Positions 9,301 to 19,361 of a stretch of 64,000 nt of DNA are shown here, in pieces. Within the stretch, counting starts at the first letter, position 1, and each line of letters opens with the position of its first letter. The DNA is from Neurospora tetraspora (lineage: Eukaryota; Ascomycota; Sordariomycetes; Sordariales; Sordariaceae): NCBI RefSeq assembly GCF_033439725.1, contig NW_026944386.1, forward strand, positions 2,914,001 through 2,978,000, read 5' to 3'. Made by a program: the position numbers and the translations under genes. The notes under the pieces were generated by a model. The model did not search any database. It saw nothing but the letters and a program-made list of their open reading frames with translations, and was not told where the DNA came from.

Positions 9301-11025
9301 CAAGTAGTGGATGACGACGATAACGCCATGGACACTACTGAATTAGTAACGTACTTAGTTACTAAGGCAGCTACTACTGCAGTAAATTACAACGCTGCCA
9401 CCACCAGCACCACGGAGCCTAACACTTTCAAACAGGCTCTAAAGCACCCACAGAAAAACTGTTGGCTGGAAGCCTCCTTCAATGAGCTACAACAGCTATT
9501 GACTACTAAGACCTTCTACTTCGTTGACCGTTCTAAGGCATTAAAGAACCCTATAACAAGCCGATGGGTCTTTAAAGCTAAAAAGAACTCACAGAGTCAA
9601 GTTGTTAAATACAAGGCTCGGCTGGTAGTCAGAGGCTTCCAACAAGTCCCTGGAGTTGACTTTACAGAGACTTTTGCTACCACAGCTACTCCTCCTACCT
9701 GGAGAGTTCTGTTAGCCATAGCAGCTGTGGAAGACTTAGAAATAGAGCAAATCGACTTCGTGGGAGCTTTTCTAAATGCTGGTGTGGACTTTGATATATA
9801 TATGGAAGTCCCAGAAGGCTTGTATGAATACAGCCTCAGCAGCAAGAGTGCAAGAGCATTGCTGAAACAACACGGTTGGGATCCTACTAAGGACCAAGTT
9901 ATACTACTAAAGAAGTCTCTATACGGCTTAAAACAAGCTCCCTATCTGTGGCAGCAGAAGGTAGCTACATTAGTTAAAGGTCTCGGCTACAAGCCTTTAA
10001 CTTCTGACTCAGCCACTTACTTCAACGAGCAAGACGGTATCTTCATCGTTAGCCACGTGGATGACTGCCTCCTGATTGGACCTTCTAAACAGAAGATCCA
10101 AGCTCTAAAGCAAAGTCTAGCTAAAGCCTATGACATAGAAGACTTAGGTGCTGCTAAGTTCTTCTTAGGTGTCCAGATCGAACGCAACAGAGCCAAACGA
10201 CTATTGTGGATTCACCAAGGAGCTTATATCAAAGAGGCTATCAAACACTTCAAGCTCAGCACTCACGGTCCGAAGATACCACTCTCTCCAGGACTCACAG
10301 GTCCTGAATCACCCTCTCCACCACTGAACAAAGCCGATCAGAAGCTCTACCAGCGCCTTATAGGCACTACTACTTACGCTATGACTCAGACTCGAGTTGA
10401 TATAGCACACGCAGTTCAGTGGCTCTCTCGGCACTTACAACAGCCTACAGTTGCTCATCTGAAGGCAGCAAAAAAGCTGTTGAGCTACCTCTATAGCACT
10501 ATCGACAATGCTATACAGTACGGCGCTATAGGAGATATAACACCTATAGGCTACACTGACAGTGATTTTGCTGGCTGTAAAACTACTGCTCGATCTACTT
10601 ACGGCTACGTGTTCTTGATTAGTGGAGGCCCAGTAAGCTGGAAATCCAAGAGAGCCTCTACAGTAGCCTACAGCACTCTTGAAGCCGAATACACGGCACT
10701 CATCGAAGGCAACCGTGAGGCATTGTGGCTCAGAGGTTTATTCAGCGAAATTCAGCGTGCTCTTCAAAACCCTACTCCTCTGAAGTCAGACAACCAAGGG
10801 GCTATAGACACGGCTCATAACTCCAAGCACCACAGCCGTACTAAACATACGCTCCTCAAATTCCAAGGCGTGAGAGAGAGCGTTACAGAGGGAAACATCA
10901 CCGTATCCTTTGTTCCAACAGAGGATATGGCTGCTGACGGCCTCACAAAAGCTCTGCCAGCTCCCAAGTTCGAGCGGTTCTTACAACTGCTGAACTACTC
11001 TAAGCTCTACAACATAGGGGTATAG
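6304..11025 (+). CDS. copia gag-pol polyprotein (1,573 aa)
   Basis: A single frame encodes the whole polyprotein with no frameshift. After a Gln-rich N-terminus (18-nt tandem repeats encoding PPQAEQ near residue 60), the gag region runs to about residue 400. It ends in a basic Lys/Gln/Asn-rich stretch, and I see no CCHC zinc knuckle. The protease active site is WLFDTGS at about 439. Integrase follows: an H-x-H/C-x2-C zinc module at about 638-690, then catalytic D (GDIF, ~702), D (HYDGG, ~765) and E (GLPERS, ~800). Reverse transcriptase spans about 1055-1300, with a VDD active site in SHVDDCLLIG (~1250). RNase H begins at TDSDFAGC (~1417) and retains the LEAEYTA motif. All catalytic residues appear intact, so the protein should be functional. 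Confidence 0.95.
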   Translation: MDQPTELMDHTAAFPAEYPSLSLQGLQAQIHNLEGQLQHVISLLQQNLAAQHSSQTQQPPQAEQPPQAEQLPQAQPTLQAQSTLESPTPTSEPITAPTLSAHLGTDFSALTTKELAKQSLQLAEKERPSGPENYNQWYQAISIQFRALQIPEFLEDPDRVNALLSDPQKAALLLTLRNTLKQGPLSTIAFETDPAEAYKRLRMQYAPSQSTLRDSLYKEFHFLKFDGSTTIVEFNAKFNTLASRLAGLGVRIAEIDQINHYFNVLESHFSQWVERCRGLLRQEQWLYNTEGKITKLSLLYFQEDLLAETRNSTTTTSQQLLALQASYKRNHRSKDNNKANHQNPRSTKRKDQDTKPFSQPSAKHTNPQGKQQGKGTKKKAQGESFNIEGTEQTASNEAFTIGYNLESGTIFGADSDSEFVATEETPEFSHPTIKNNSQWLFDTGSTVHICNNKTLFSDLQFSTTLGTVGTGGGPVKPLGVGTVKIEFLAGYKDNTAVYSSISLTDTLYIPNFPLNIVSGHRLYASGGTLIKEKLYTASRKLLALLNFQKHGFFFTTKNTVSTKIDPKQPLAYGSTWHCYTTRDNADLSDSETEESTEPTTAPEISKGVIEPPALDPTPTAPTTALKKPSEALIRAAQLWHVRLGHISLDLLKKTAQVTKGMPSFQKVRPEDLVCKSCDSAKILRRPSKKPVADPPFALGRLEGDIFIIRPTPLNNKPYGLVLVDRKTRFRLIRLLRTKDEAAIEVRSIIETLYNTYKRYPAQFHYDGGKEIRSLLPYFTEKGITFSKSSPYAHHQNGLPERSIRVILDRLRATLIASGLPPTLWCYVIISVVEIINRTANSTKELTPYQLFLDELVPSQAPHVPDLQNYKVIGTEVMVFIPSEKRSAGQKLQPRGTKGRLLAVLGHQTYLVWLGQRQVVQTPFVKFYEDYKLHLQGPRSPTNSLQLPEVQEEEEQEHSAEQPLITAEPPRLTTPLVEPPKSTNIEVHLPQASKQQKEEFQVVDDDDNAMDTTELVTYLVTKAATTAVNYNAATTSTTEPNTFKQALKHPQKNCWLEASFNELQQLLTTKTFYFVDRSKALKNPITSRWVFKAKKNSQSQVVKYKARLVVRGFQQVPGVDFTETFATTATPPTWRVLLAIAAVEDLEIEQIDFVGAFLNAGVDFDIYMEVPEGLYEYSLSSKSARALLKQHGWDPTKDQVILLKKSLYGLKQAPYLWQQKVATLVKGLGYKPLTSDSATYFNEQDGIFIVSHVDDCLLIGPSKQKIQALKQSLAKAYDIEDLGAAKFFLGVQIERNRAKRLLWIHQGAYIKEAIKHFKLSTHGPKIPLSPGLTGPESPSPPLNKADQKLYQRLIGTTTYAMTQTRVDIAHAVQWLSRHLQQPTVAHLKAAKKLLSYLYSTIDNAIQYGAIGDITPIGYTDSDFAGCKTTARSTYGYVFLISGGPVSWKSKRASTVAYSTLEAEYTALIEGNREALWLRGLFSEIQRALQNPTPLKSDNQGAIDTAHNSKHHSRTKHTLLKFQGVRESVTEGNITVSFVPTEDMAADGLTKALPAPKFERFLQLLNYSKLYNIGV

Positions 11026-11056
11026 AGGGGGCTCTTGTGGCACTAAGTACAGCCAC

Positions 11057-11064
11057 AGAGGGGG
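11057..11064 (+). other. copia polypurine tract
   Basis: AGAGGGGG lies directly against the 3' LTR start (TGTTAAC at 11065). This is the expected primer for plus-strand DNA synthesis. Its position and composition are diagnostic. Confidence 0.85.
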
Positions 11065-11605
11065 TGTTAACGTGTGGCTAGTACTGTGCCTTGTAACTGC
11101 CTTGTACTACCTTGTAGTATAGAAGGCTAGTTGAACTATTCCTTCTACGGAATCAGTTGACTCAGTCCCCACAGAATGTACTAGAATACAAGAGGTTTTG
11201 CCACTGTATTCTAGAGTCTTATAACTTAGCTAGCATTTCTTCCAGACTGATTTGTCATCACAGGATTCAACAGAAGCTTCTAGATGCTTAGTGTCCATGT
11301 ATATAGAGACCTCTCCTCTCCTTCAGTTCGTCACTCCTTAAGCAAGCAAGCACAAGTCAAGCAATACAATATAGTCTTTTCTCACAGTGCAGAGTCCACT
11401 GTAATCTTCTGTCTTGAGAGCAGAGTCCTCTCTAAGACCTCTTTTACAACATCCTTTTATTGTACTTGCAACTACGCTGCTTCCTTCAGCATTGCTGTCG
11501 TACTTCCTACCGCTTCCGCTCCGCTCTGCTACAAGTGCATAGTTCACTGTAGCAACCTTGTACTGGTGCTATCATTATAGGCCAGTCAGGGCACCGCAGC
11601 AAACA
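11065..11605 (+). repeat. copia 3' LTR
   Basis: 541 bp, same termini and length as the 5' LTR, and different at only two bases (11086 and 11300). The two copies are identical when an element inserts, so the near-identity marks a recent event. The target duplication TTAGT follows at 11606-11610. Confidence 0.95.
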
Positions 11606-11610
11606 TTAGT

Positions 11611-14332
11611 AAAGGTACGAAATATAAAATACTATTAAGGAAGCGTTTCTATGGGTAAATTAATATTTACGCTAATAAAAGTCTTAAGGTCGCTATACGT
11701 ACTATTAAAATTATTAACGAAGTATATTTAAATGGTAGGGAAGGAAATTTCGAATAATATGAAGAAATTATCAAAATTATTAAAATTACCGAGGAAAATA
11801 TTATTAAATTCTATAAAAAGGCCGATAAACCCCTTAAGACCGATTAAAAAATTAAGGAGAAACTCTCTAACTAATATTAGAAGTATATTGATATTTTTAA
11901 ATTAAGGAAGGCTACGATTATACTTCCGTACTACGCGTACAATTTAAAAAATTGAATTTAAGCCGGGAAAATAGCCGCCGTACTTTCGATTCCGCTTATT
12001 TAACTCCAATAACTTAAATATTATGAAAAAATAAATTAATAATAACCTTAAAAGTAATTTTATCCGGCCTTCCGAATTAGAGGCCGCTTTTCCCATTTTC
12101 TTAATAAAAAAGCCGGACGGAAGAATATATATTTACATCGATTATTAGGGTATTAATAACGTTACTTTTAAAAATAAATACCCCTTTCTATTTATTAAAA
12201 AAACTTTAAACGCTATTTATAAAATAAAGATCTTTATTAAATTTAATATTATTACCGCTTTTAACCGTATCCGCGTTATAAAGGGGTACGAATAATTAAT
12301 AGTATTCATTACGCATTTTAAATTATTTAAATCCTTAGTATATCCTTTTAGGCTCTAAAGTACCCCCGGTACTTTTTAAAATTACATAAATAATATTCTA
12401 TATAATATTTTCAATATATATACAATAGTATATCTGGACGATATTCTAATTTTTTCCGATAACGAAGTAGAATACGAAAAATATATTAACGACGTATTCG
12501 AACGGTTAACTAAAGCTAATTTGCAAGTAAATATCGATAAATACGAATTCTATACTAAGAAGATTAAATACTTTAAGTTAATTATTATATTACGAAGTAT
12601 TAAAATAAATTTTAAAAAAATTAAAACTATCGCGGATTAGCAATCCCCTACTTTTAAAAAATTCTTATGAAGCTTTTTAAACTTTATTAATTTCTACCGT
12701 CGTTTTATTAAAAAATTTTTATCGATAGCGGTACCGTTTTACAACCTTATAAAGAGGGATATAAAATAAAATTAAACCCTAACTTAATAAACCGCTTTCG
12801 AAATTTTAAAAATAACCTTCAATAGCGGATTTACTTTACGTATATATGATTAATTAAAGAAGATAATCGTTAAAACTAATATTTCCAACTAAACTTCTAG
12901 CGGCACTTTATTATAATATAATAACGATAGAATTTTATACCCAATAACTTACTTCTCATTATAATATACCACCTAAGAATATAATTATAATATTTATAAT
13001 AAGGAATTACTAATTATTATTAAAGTATTAGAGGAATGGAGGCTAGACTTCGAAGGCGCGTAGTAACCGTTCGATATTCTAATAGATTATAAAAATTTAA
13101 AAACTTTTACTACGAATAAAAGCTAACTCCATATTATATATAATAATTATAATTCCTATCCCGTTTCGACTTTTTAATCTGCTATACCCTCGGTTCAAAA
13201 AATCTACGCCCTAATACTTTAAATAGGAAACCGGAGGACGTCCCGCTAAATATAAACGATTACCGCTTAAGGGTTGGGAACCGTAACCTTATTAACCCTG
13301 CCTACTTTGAAGAAAGCTATTTAGAAACTTTATCTAATATTACTATCGATATAGAAGTAGATAAAAAAGTATTCCTATTAGCGTTAAATATCCTAGAAGA
13401 ATTAGAGACATTTATTAACGATATTTTTAATAATAATTATATTAAATTTATATTAATATAAGAAGCGGTAACTTACTTACGGGACCCTAACCGGTCGGAA
13501 TAACGCTTATATATTAAAAAGAAATTAAAAGTAACTTTTTTAAAATATTCTACAATAGGAAGTAAAATTTACTATAAGGGAAGGGTATTTATTAACTTAA
13601 ATAATACCGCTACTTATTTATAATTAATTTATTACGCTTACTTATTACTGACGGCGGGGTACCCGGGTAGAAATAAAACTTAAATATAAATAAACAAATA
13701 TTAATATTAATTAAATATAGCGAAAACTGTTCAAGCTTACTATAAGGGATACTTTATTTATTTTTAAATAAAAATATTTCGATGAACTAAAGCTAACTAT
13801 TTAAAACCGATACTGGCCGCTTTTATACTATAGAACACTATTTCTATCGATTATATATTACCCCTACTAAAAAACCTTTACTTAAACTAAAAATTTAAAT
13901 ATATTACTATCGTAGTAGACCGCTTTATTATAATATAATATTATATTACTACTAAAATTATAAAGGTAAAGGAATTCGCCGACTGTTTTATTGAGTGGAT
14001 ATATACCTTCTATAGTTTTCCCGATATTATAGTATTAAATAGAGGCTCCTAATTTATATTAATATTCTAGGCTATAATTTATAAAAGACTAACTATTAAG
14101 AAATTATTAAACTCCGCTTTCTACCTTTAAACGAATACCTAAATAGAGTGTATTAACGTAGAAATAGAATAGTACTTACAAATATTTCTAAATTAAATAT
14201 AAACAGACTAAATTTATTAATTCCCTTTAACGGAATTTATAGGTAATAATATAATATTAAAAACTATAAAAATAACCTTATTTTTTACTAATTATAATTT
14301 TTACTTACAAATAGGTATCGAACTATTATTAA
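11611..14332 (+). pseudogene. gypsy reverse transcriptase, RNase H and integrase region, RIP-inactivated
   Basis: Plus-strand frames keep clear Ty3/gypsy landmarks despite many stops. The text around 12060-12190 reads like the start of the reverse transcriptase (RPSELEAAFPIFLIKKPDG). The active site YLDD is at 12431-12442. RNase H-like sequence follows. Integrase is visible around 13900-14150, including VVDRF and an RGSQF motif in which the usual preceding catalytic Asp reads Asn. The section resumes gypsy coding exactly where the copia insertion interrupted it and ends at the MULE target duplication (14324-14332). Confidence 0.75.
14324..14332. repeat. Left target-site duplication of MULE copy B (TATTATTAA)
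   Basis: The 9-bp word TATTATTAA abuts the left terminal inverted repeat and recurs at 17890-17898, directly after the right one. Nine bases is the characteristic duplication of Mutator-like elements. The AT-rich context lowers specificity, but both copies sit exactly at the repeat ends. Confidence 0.75.
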
Positions 14333-14425
14333 GAGAAACTCTACTCGTACGGCCATGTTTTTCTATTCGGACCGTACTCCACTTTTTTCCCCCATACATA
14401 TCCCTAACCCTCGTGTCATCCCCAA
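14333..14425. repeat. MULE copy B left terminal inverted repeat
   Basis: The reverse complement of the right end (about 17797-17889) matches over roughly 90 bp, e.g. TACGGCCAT, the ATTCGGACCGTA block and CATACATATCCCTAACCCT. The mismatches are mostly transitions. A related version lies near 20512-20590 in copy A. Confidence 0.75.
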
Positions 14426-16299
14426 TGTTCAATGTATTCTTTCATAAATTTCGCCTTAATTCCCCGCAAAATATAGGTATTATAATATTTCATAACATAA
14501 CTTTAGACTGCAGTGCTCTACTCAGACTTGCACCGCGATATGCACCTATATTGATTATTTTATAGGGTAGTCTTATAGCGTATTATAGGGCATTTAGTAG
14601 CCCGGTCGTATATTATACTCAAATGAATCAATCGTATTCAATTATATTAATTTATATATTATTGATTTATATAGATATTTATTATATAAACGGTTAATTT
14701 GATTGCTAACGAGCCTCCTAGAGCTTTATTTATTAGCTTTGTATATTAGCGATACGTATATTACGCCGGCTACCCTATGTACTAATTAGAGTATTAGTTA
14801 GCGTACCCTATCCTCCTCCTTTTATAGTACTAATAGTACCTCTTCTTCTACCCCGTATTACGTTACCTCCTTTCTTTCTTCTCCCTCCTCCCTTTATAAT
14901 ATTATTTCTTCTTTATATAGTCTATATAGAGCTTCGCGGGTAATTTCGTCCTCTCTATAACGGAGGAGGCGGTTAGCGGTCTGTTTTATCCTTTACCTTT
15001 AAATTAATACCTTCTTATATAAATATGTTTCGCTAGATTAACAACGTTATTCGTATTGAAATTATAGGGTTGTAGTTTGCTTTAGGCTATCGGCCGTAAG
15101 TAGGTTGGAGGCGAGGCCGTCCCCGTCCCTTAGGACTTTATAATACTGCTATTTAAAATTAAATTGGCGCCGTAGAGGGTGGAGGAGTTTGGGTATTAAT
15201 TAGCGTAATTAATTGGGGAGTGTGAAGATTAGGTATGAATAGCGTAGCGTTTCGAAGGCGGCTACGTAAATTTTCTATACGGTTAAAATTATAATATTAG
15301 AAATATTCGTCCTCGTTAGTAAAATTTCTTTCGAACTACTAGTATAGATAAAAATTTAATTTGGATAATTTTAATAATTTTAGCCAGGTAATTAGCTTAG
15401 GAAATAGGGTATACGAATAGGGCAATCTATATTACGTAGTGAATTTACTGGTATATGGATTAAATTCGTTAAGGACCGGTTTTTATATTGTAGGGATAGT
15501 ACTTAAAGTAATACAATATTACTTCGTAATTATATCGAAAGTTCTTTATATAACCTAATAAGAGGCGTTCTCTAATTAATCTATATAGAAGTAGTCTCTC
15601 TTCGTAAGTTTTATCTATTTTTTAGCCTTTTCCTCAATATGATGTTTTATTAAACGAAGTATATTAAAGTTCTATATGATAGTTTAAATAATTAGATTAT
15701 TACTTGTATATAAAAGGATGGTTAGTATACTATAAAATATATAGGAAGTAATATTACTAAGTACGATATATAAGGTATAGAGAGGAGATAAAATATAGGA
15801 GGATTTTTACTACTAACGACAAAACTCTTCAAATTTCAGTTAATTGACTCAATTGGCGATATAGTATAGTTGCTAAAATTCAACTTTTCGTTAATATAAT
15901 AAATGGCCCACTCCTCTTTAACAGAGATATACGTATTGGTTAAATACGTAATAATTACTATTTGCTACGAGAAGAAGCTTTTGAATCTTTCTTAAGTAAT
16001 ATTGAAATCTTTAATAGTATATATATAGTATATATACTTCTAGAGATTATATAGTCTAAATCGTGAATATTTTATAATATAAAGTAAGGTAGGCAATTGA
16101 TTTATGCTATCTACTAAACGGTTAATGTGGTTAATTACCTTCTTATCCTCTTCGTTAAACTTTTTTAAATTCGTTATATTGCTAAGGATATTATTGAATT
16201 ATTATATTAATTAGGTTAGTTATGCTAATTAGGGTAGTTATTATATTAGTTAACCGGATTATTAGCCGTTTTGCCCGCTATTTTGTGCTTATACCCGAA

Positions 16300-16720
16300 G
16301 GTGAGTATAAGTAACATGGGCGGCGATATTTTTATCCTATTTGCGTTTAATATTTAATACTACATTTTTATTGATATAAAATATATATAATTAGGAGCGC
16401 GCCTTTAAATATATTCGTTTTATAGCCGCCCGTATTAATATATTATAATTTATAATTGTTACTCCGAGCTTAGTGGCGTTAATAGTTTTATAGCGAATAT
16501 TAATTTAGTCTATTAATTAACTAAACCCCTCTTATTGTTCGTTATTAATAAGTTTAAAGGCGTAGTTAAAGGCGTAATTAGTATTAGTTAAACCGATAAT
16601 TTAGAAGAAAGCGAGGCTTTTATTATTGGTTTTATACGTATTATTATATATTTAGATTTATAGATAAAGTTTTTAATATTCTTTATATTATAGATTATTT
16701 TAAAAAAGGGTAGTTGGTTT
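16300..16720 (-). pseudogene. MULE transposase core, RIP-inactivated
   Basis: On the minus strand the frame, although interrupted by stops, reads NTYKTNNKSLAFF, then GLTNTNYAFNYAFKLINNEQ, then a later INKNVVLNIKRK. These correspond to the MULE transposase landmarks: the TYKTN block, the hydrophobic strand with F-x-A-F-x-L, and the H-x-N-x-N-V block that follows the second acidic region. The usual His of HINKNV reads Tyr, as a C to T change would give. Similar traces occur in copy A on the minus strand around 1860-2190. Confidence 0.6.
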
Positions 16721-17796
16721 GCTTTCATCGTTAGAGGTGTTGGCCTAATTAATTTCAAAGTAGACCCCCATCTCTTTAAATAACTTTATTGTAAGTTGGA
16801 AGGGGTTGTATCTTTGGTTGTACTCCCTTTTTAGCGTATACCGAAGGCTTTCGAATTATTTAGTAGTAAAATAAAATTCTAAGAATTGCTTGCGGATTTC
16901 CTTTATAATTTTATAATTCCTTATAGTCGGTCGGTTAAGGTATTAGGCTATGAATATTTTGTATTTTACCTTGAACGCCGCCTTAACTTGTGTTCTTTTA
17001 TTGGGAGGATGGGTATATTAATTATAGCTATTTCGGATTTTGAAAATTTACTTCCTATTATTAACTTTTTACGCTTTAATATACCCCTTTTAAGAGTAAT
17101 CCTTTTTAGTAGTTAAGGTCGATCGATTATAGGTAATTGAAGGGCGGACTAGATTAGTAGTATATTTAAAATCGGTTCTAATATACTTAATACTAGTAAT
17201 AAGATTGCTTACCCGCTTCCTAATGATTTAATAACCCTAATATATAGCCTAATCGTTAATTACTTTGATGAGCTTATTAAGAGAGTCGTATTAAATTATA
17301 AATATTAGATAGAAGAGAGGGGTCTTATCATTATTATTATATTAAGAATCCTTGTCGTCGTCGTTATCAATATTTATAGGCTCTGGCTAGGTAGAGGTAG
17401 GGTCGTTAGGATCGTTCGCGCTACGGTTGTTTATATTGGGGGTAATTATACTGGCTATTCGTATTATAGTTAGTTAGAGAAACGTATTGAAAAGTCATTT
17501 ATTATTTTATATTATTGACTAGATGCGAGCGCTCTATTAATTTGGTAATACGATTTATTAGTGTTAAAGTAGATTGATTAATTGAATACGATGGGGTAAT
17601 AATGTATATAGTTTGGTAGAGGAAGCGATGCGATAAGGTATATGCTTAGAAAATCGTTAAGTTAGATTGGGGTGGCTAGTATTAGCTAGTGCTAACTAAT
17701 ATAGTATAGAAAGTAGCCTATATAGGGGTTAAAATGTGTGATGGGTTGAAATTTGAGAGTTTGGTGAGTGCGGTACGTACTAGACTGGTGTGGGAT

Positions 17797-17889
17797 GGGC
17801 GCGGGTTGGCAGGGTTAGGGATATGTATGGGGTAAAAAAGTGGAATACGGTCCGAATAGAGAAATATGGCCGTATGAGTAGAGTTTTCT
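17797..17889. repeat. MULE copy B right terminal inverted repeat
   Basis: This inverted copy of 14333-14425 ends in GTAGAGTTTTCT immediately before TATTATTAA. It differs from the left end by transitions expected from RIP. Confidence 0.75.
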
Positions 17890-17898
17890 TATTATTAA

Positions 17899-19103
17899 TT
17901 ACCCCGTCCTAATTTTCCTTAATATAATAAAAAGAGTATTTAAAAGCGAACGAACTATTAGCCCGCTTCGAAGCTATTTAGGACTATGTTCGGATTTCAA
18001 TAAAGAAGGTATAGGACTGCTACGAATTTAACGTTAATAAAAAACGGTTAGACGTACCTAAATATTAAGCTAGAGACCTAATTATATTAAATATAATTAA
18101 TTTCATTAACGGCTACCCTTATAATAAATTATACCTTCGATAGAAAGGTCCTTTCAAAATTGATTAATCGAAATTATATAATATAAAACTAGTATTACCC
18201 GTTAATATAAAATATTTATTAATATTCTATATATTAATAATTAAACCTTTTAATGAAGGAATATCTGGCTAAGCCGCTATCAAAGTAGATATAAAAATTA
18301 ACGAGGGCAAAATAATAATATGGACTAACAATTACGAAGAAATTGTAAAATAGGAATTAAACGAATTATTATCCTATAAATAGAAAGGGAGCAACTACTA
18401 TTAATTCTATATAATTATATAAATTTATTACGATTTAACCGAAGAACCGCTAATTAATGTAATTAATATAAAGGAGGCTATTAAAACTTTCTATAATAAT
18501 TACCCTAACGCGCCGATCCTACCCGAAATTAAATAATAATTAAAAATTAAAATTATATTATAAGAGAAAGTACTACCTACCCTAATACTCCGCCTATCGA
18601 CGGCAATTATACTATAGCCGCCACTTATTTTAATACTCTACTCATTAACGGCTATAGCCCTAAAGCGTTTTAAACGTATTATGGACTTAAAAGAGTAAAT
18701 TAATTCGTTCGCGGAAAGAATTGCGACCGGGCCTAACCTGCTAATTAACTTACTATTAAAAGTAATTCCTAATTAACCTATAGAAAAATTATTAGCGGAT
18801 AATATAAAAAATTAGATAATATTTTTAGGCTAGTCTTTAGTAAACTATCAGAAATATATTAAAGGACGAAGCTACCTACGAAGAATGTAGTAGTTAAGTT
18901 GAAAGTAGGGATATATTAGTAAAGTAAGAACGATTAGGAACCTAGCGAGATTAGGGATATAAAGAAGATCCGGGGATTACAAGCGGGGGAATTCGAATTT
19001 CAATTACGAGTAGAGGAGCTTGAGGACGGAGATTGAGGAATAATTTATTATTTTATATATATATAGATTTTAAAGCTCTAGAGTTTCTTTTATAAGGAGG
19101 TAG
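17899..19103 (+). pseudogene. gypsy integrase C-terminus and chromodomain-like tail, RIP-inactivated
   Basis: Gypsy coding resumes after the MULE duplication. Plus-strand text near 18090-18180 is like the integrase C-terminal (GPFKI-type) region. Around 18330-18500 the frame resembles a degraded chromodomain (a YKWKG-like core becoming YK-stop-KG, then an acidic and aromatic stretch). The coding region gives way to a purine-rich end (TATAAGGAGGTAG) that abuts the 3' LTR as a polypurine tract would. The chromodomain call is tentative. Confidence 0.5.
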
Positions 19104-19361
19104 TATTATAGGATTACTTATAACTATACTTTATATATATACAGCTCCCGCTATAAGTAATCGAACCTTATACTATACTATTACCATTATATTATTAGTT
19201 AATAGTATATTACGTATATATATACGTATAAGTCTAGCTCTGGGCATAGTTCAGCCCTACCCTATATCGCCAGACCTCTACACACTTCTCCCTCTTCCTC
19301 TCCTCGTACAACTACACATATCCAACCTACTCCCTAACCGTTGCCTTACCCTGTAATAATT
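19104..19361 (+). repeat. Ty3/gypsy 3' LTR (RIP-mutated)
   Basis: The direct repeat of 2220-2477, with the same first bases (TATTATAGGATTAC) and the same pyrimidine-rich end. The purine-rich TATAAGGAGGTAG lies just before it. MULE copy A resumes to its right, which fixes the order of insertion. Confidence 0.7.

Larger units (their letters stand above)
5531..11605 (+). mobile_element. Intact Ty1/copia LTR retrotransposon
   Basis: A complete 6,075-bp element: 541-bp LTRs, a primer-binding site directly after the 5' LTR, one uninterrupted gag-pol frame, a polypurine tract before the 3' LTR, and a 5-bp TTAGT target duplication. Its domain order, integrase before reverse transcriptase, defines Ty1/copia. 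It sits inside a RIP-ruined gypsy element yet has normal composition and no stop codons. It must therefore have inserted after the host element was mutated, and it may still be mobile. Confidence 0.95.
14333..17889 (-). mobile_element. Mutator-like DNA transposon (MULE copy B), RIP-mutated
   Basis: A 3,557-bp element with terminal inverted repeats of about 90 bp. The left end (ACTCTACTCGTACGGCCAT, then ATTCGGACCGTACTCCAC) is mirrored at 17790-17889 with transition differences. It is flanked by the 9-bp duplication TATTATTAA and interrupts gypsy integrase sequence. Its minus strand carries degraded transposase text (see 16300-16720). RIP-type mutation has removed all coding capacity. Sequence shared with copy A shows that two members of this family are in the window. 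Confidence 0.75.
2220..19361 (+). mobile_element. Ty3/gypsy LTR retrotransposon, RIP-mutated, interrupted by copia and MULE insertions
   Basis: Two ~258-bp direct LTRs bound three internal pieces (2478-5530, 11611-14332 and 17899-19103). Removing the copia and MULE insertions gives an element of about 7.5 kb, a normal size for Ty3/gypsy. The internal order is gag, protease, reverse transcriptase, RNase H, integrase and a degenerate chromodomain-like tail, all on the plus strand. The flanks share a possible target duplication (AATTTA or TAATTTA at about 2213-2219 and 19362-19368), but the region is so AT-rich that its length is uncertain. The element is dead, with stop codons in every gene. 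Confidence 0.8.
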
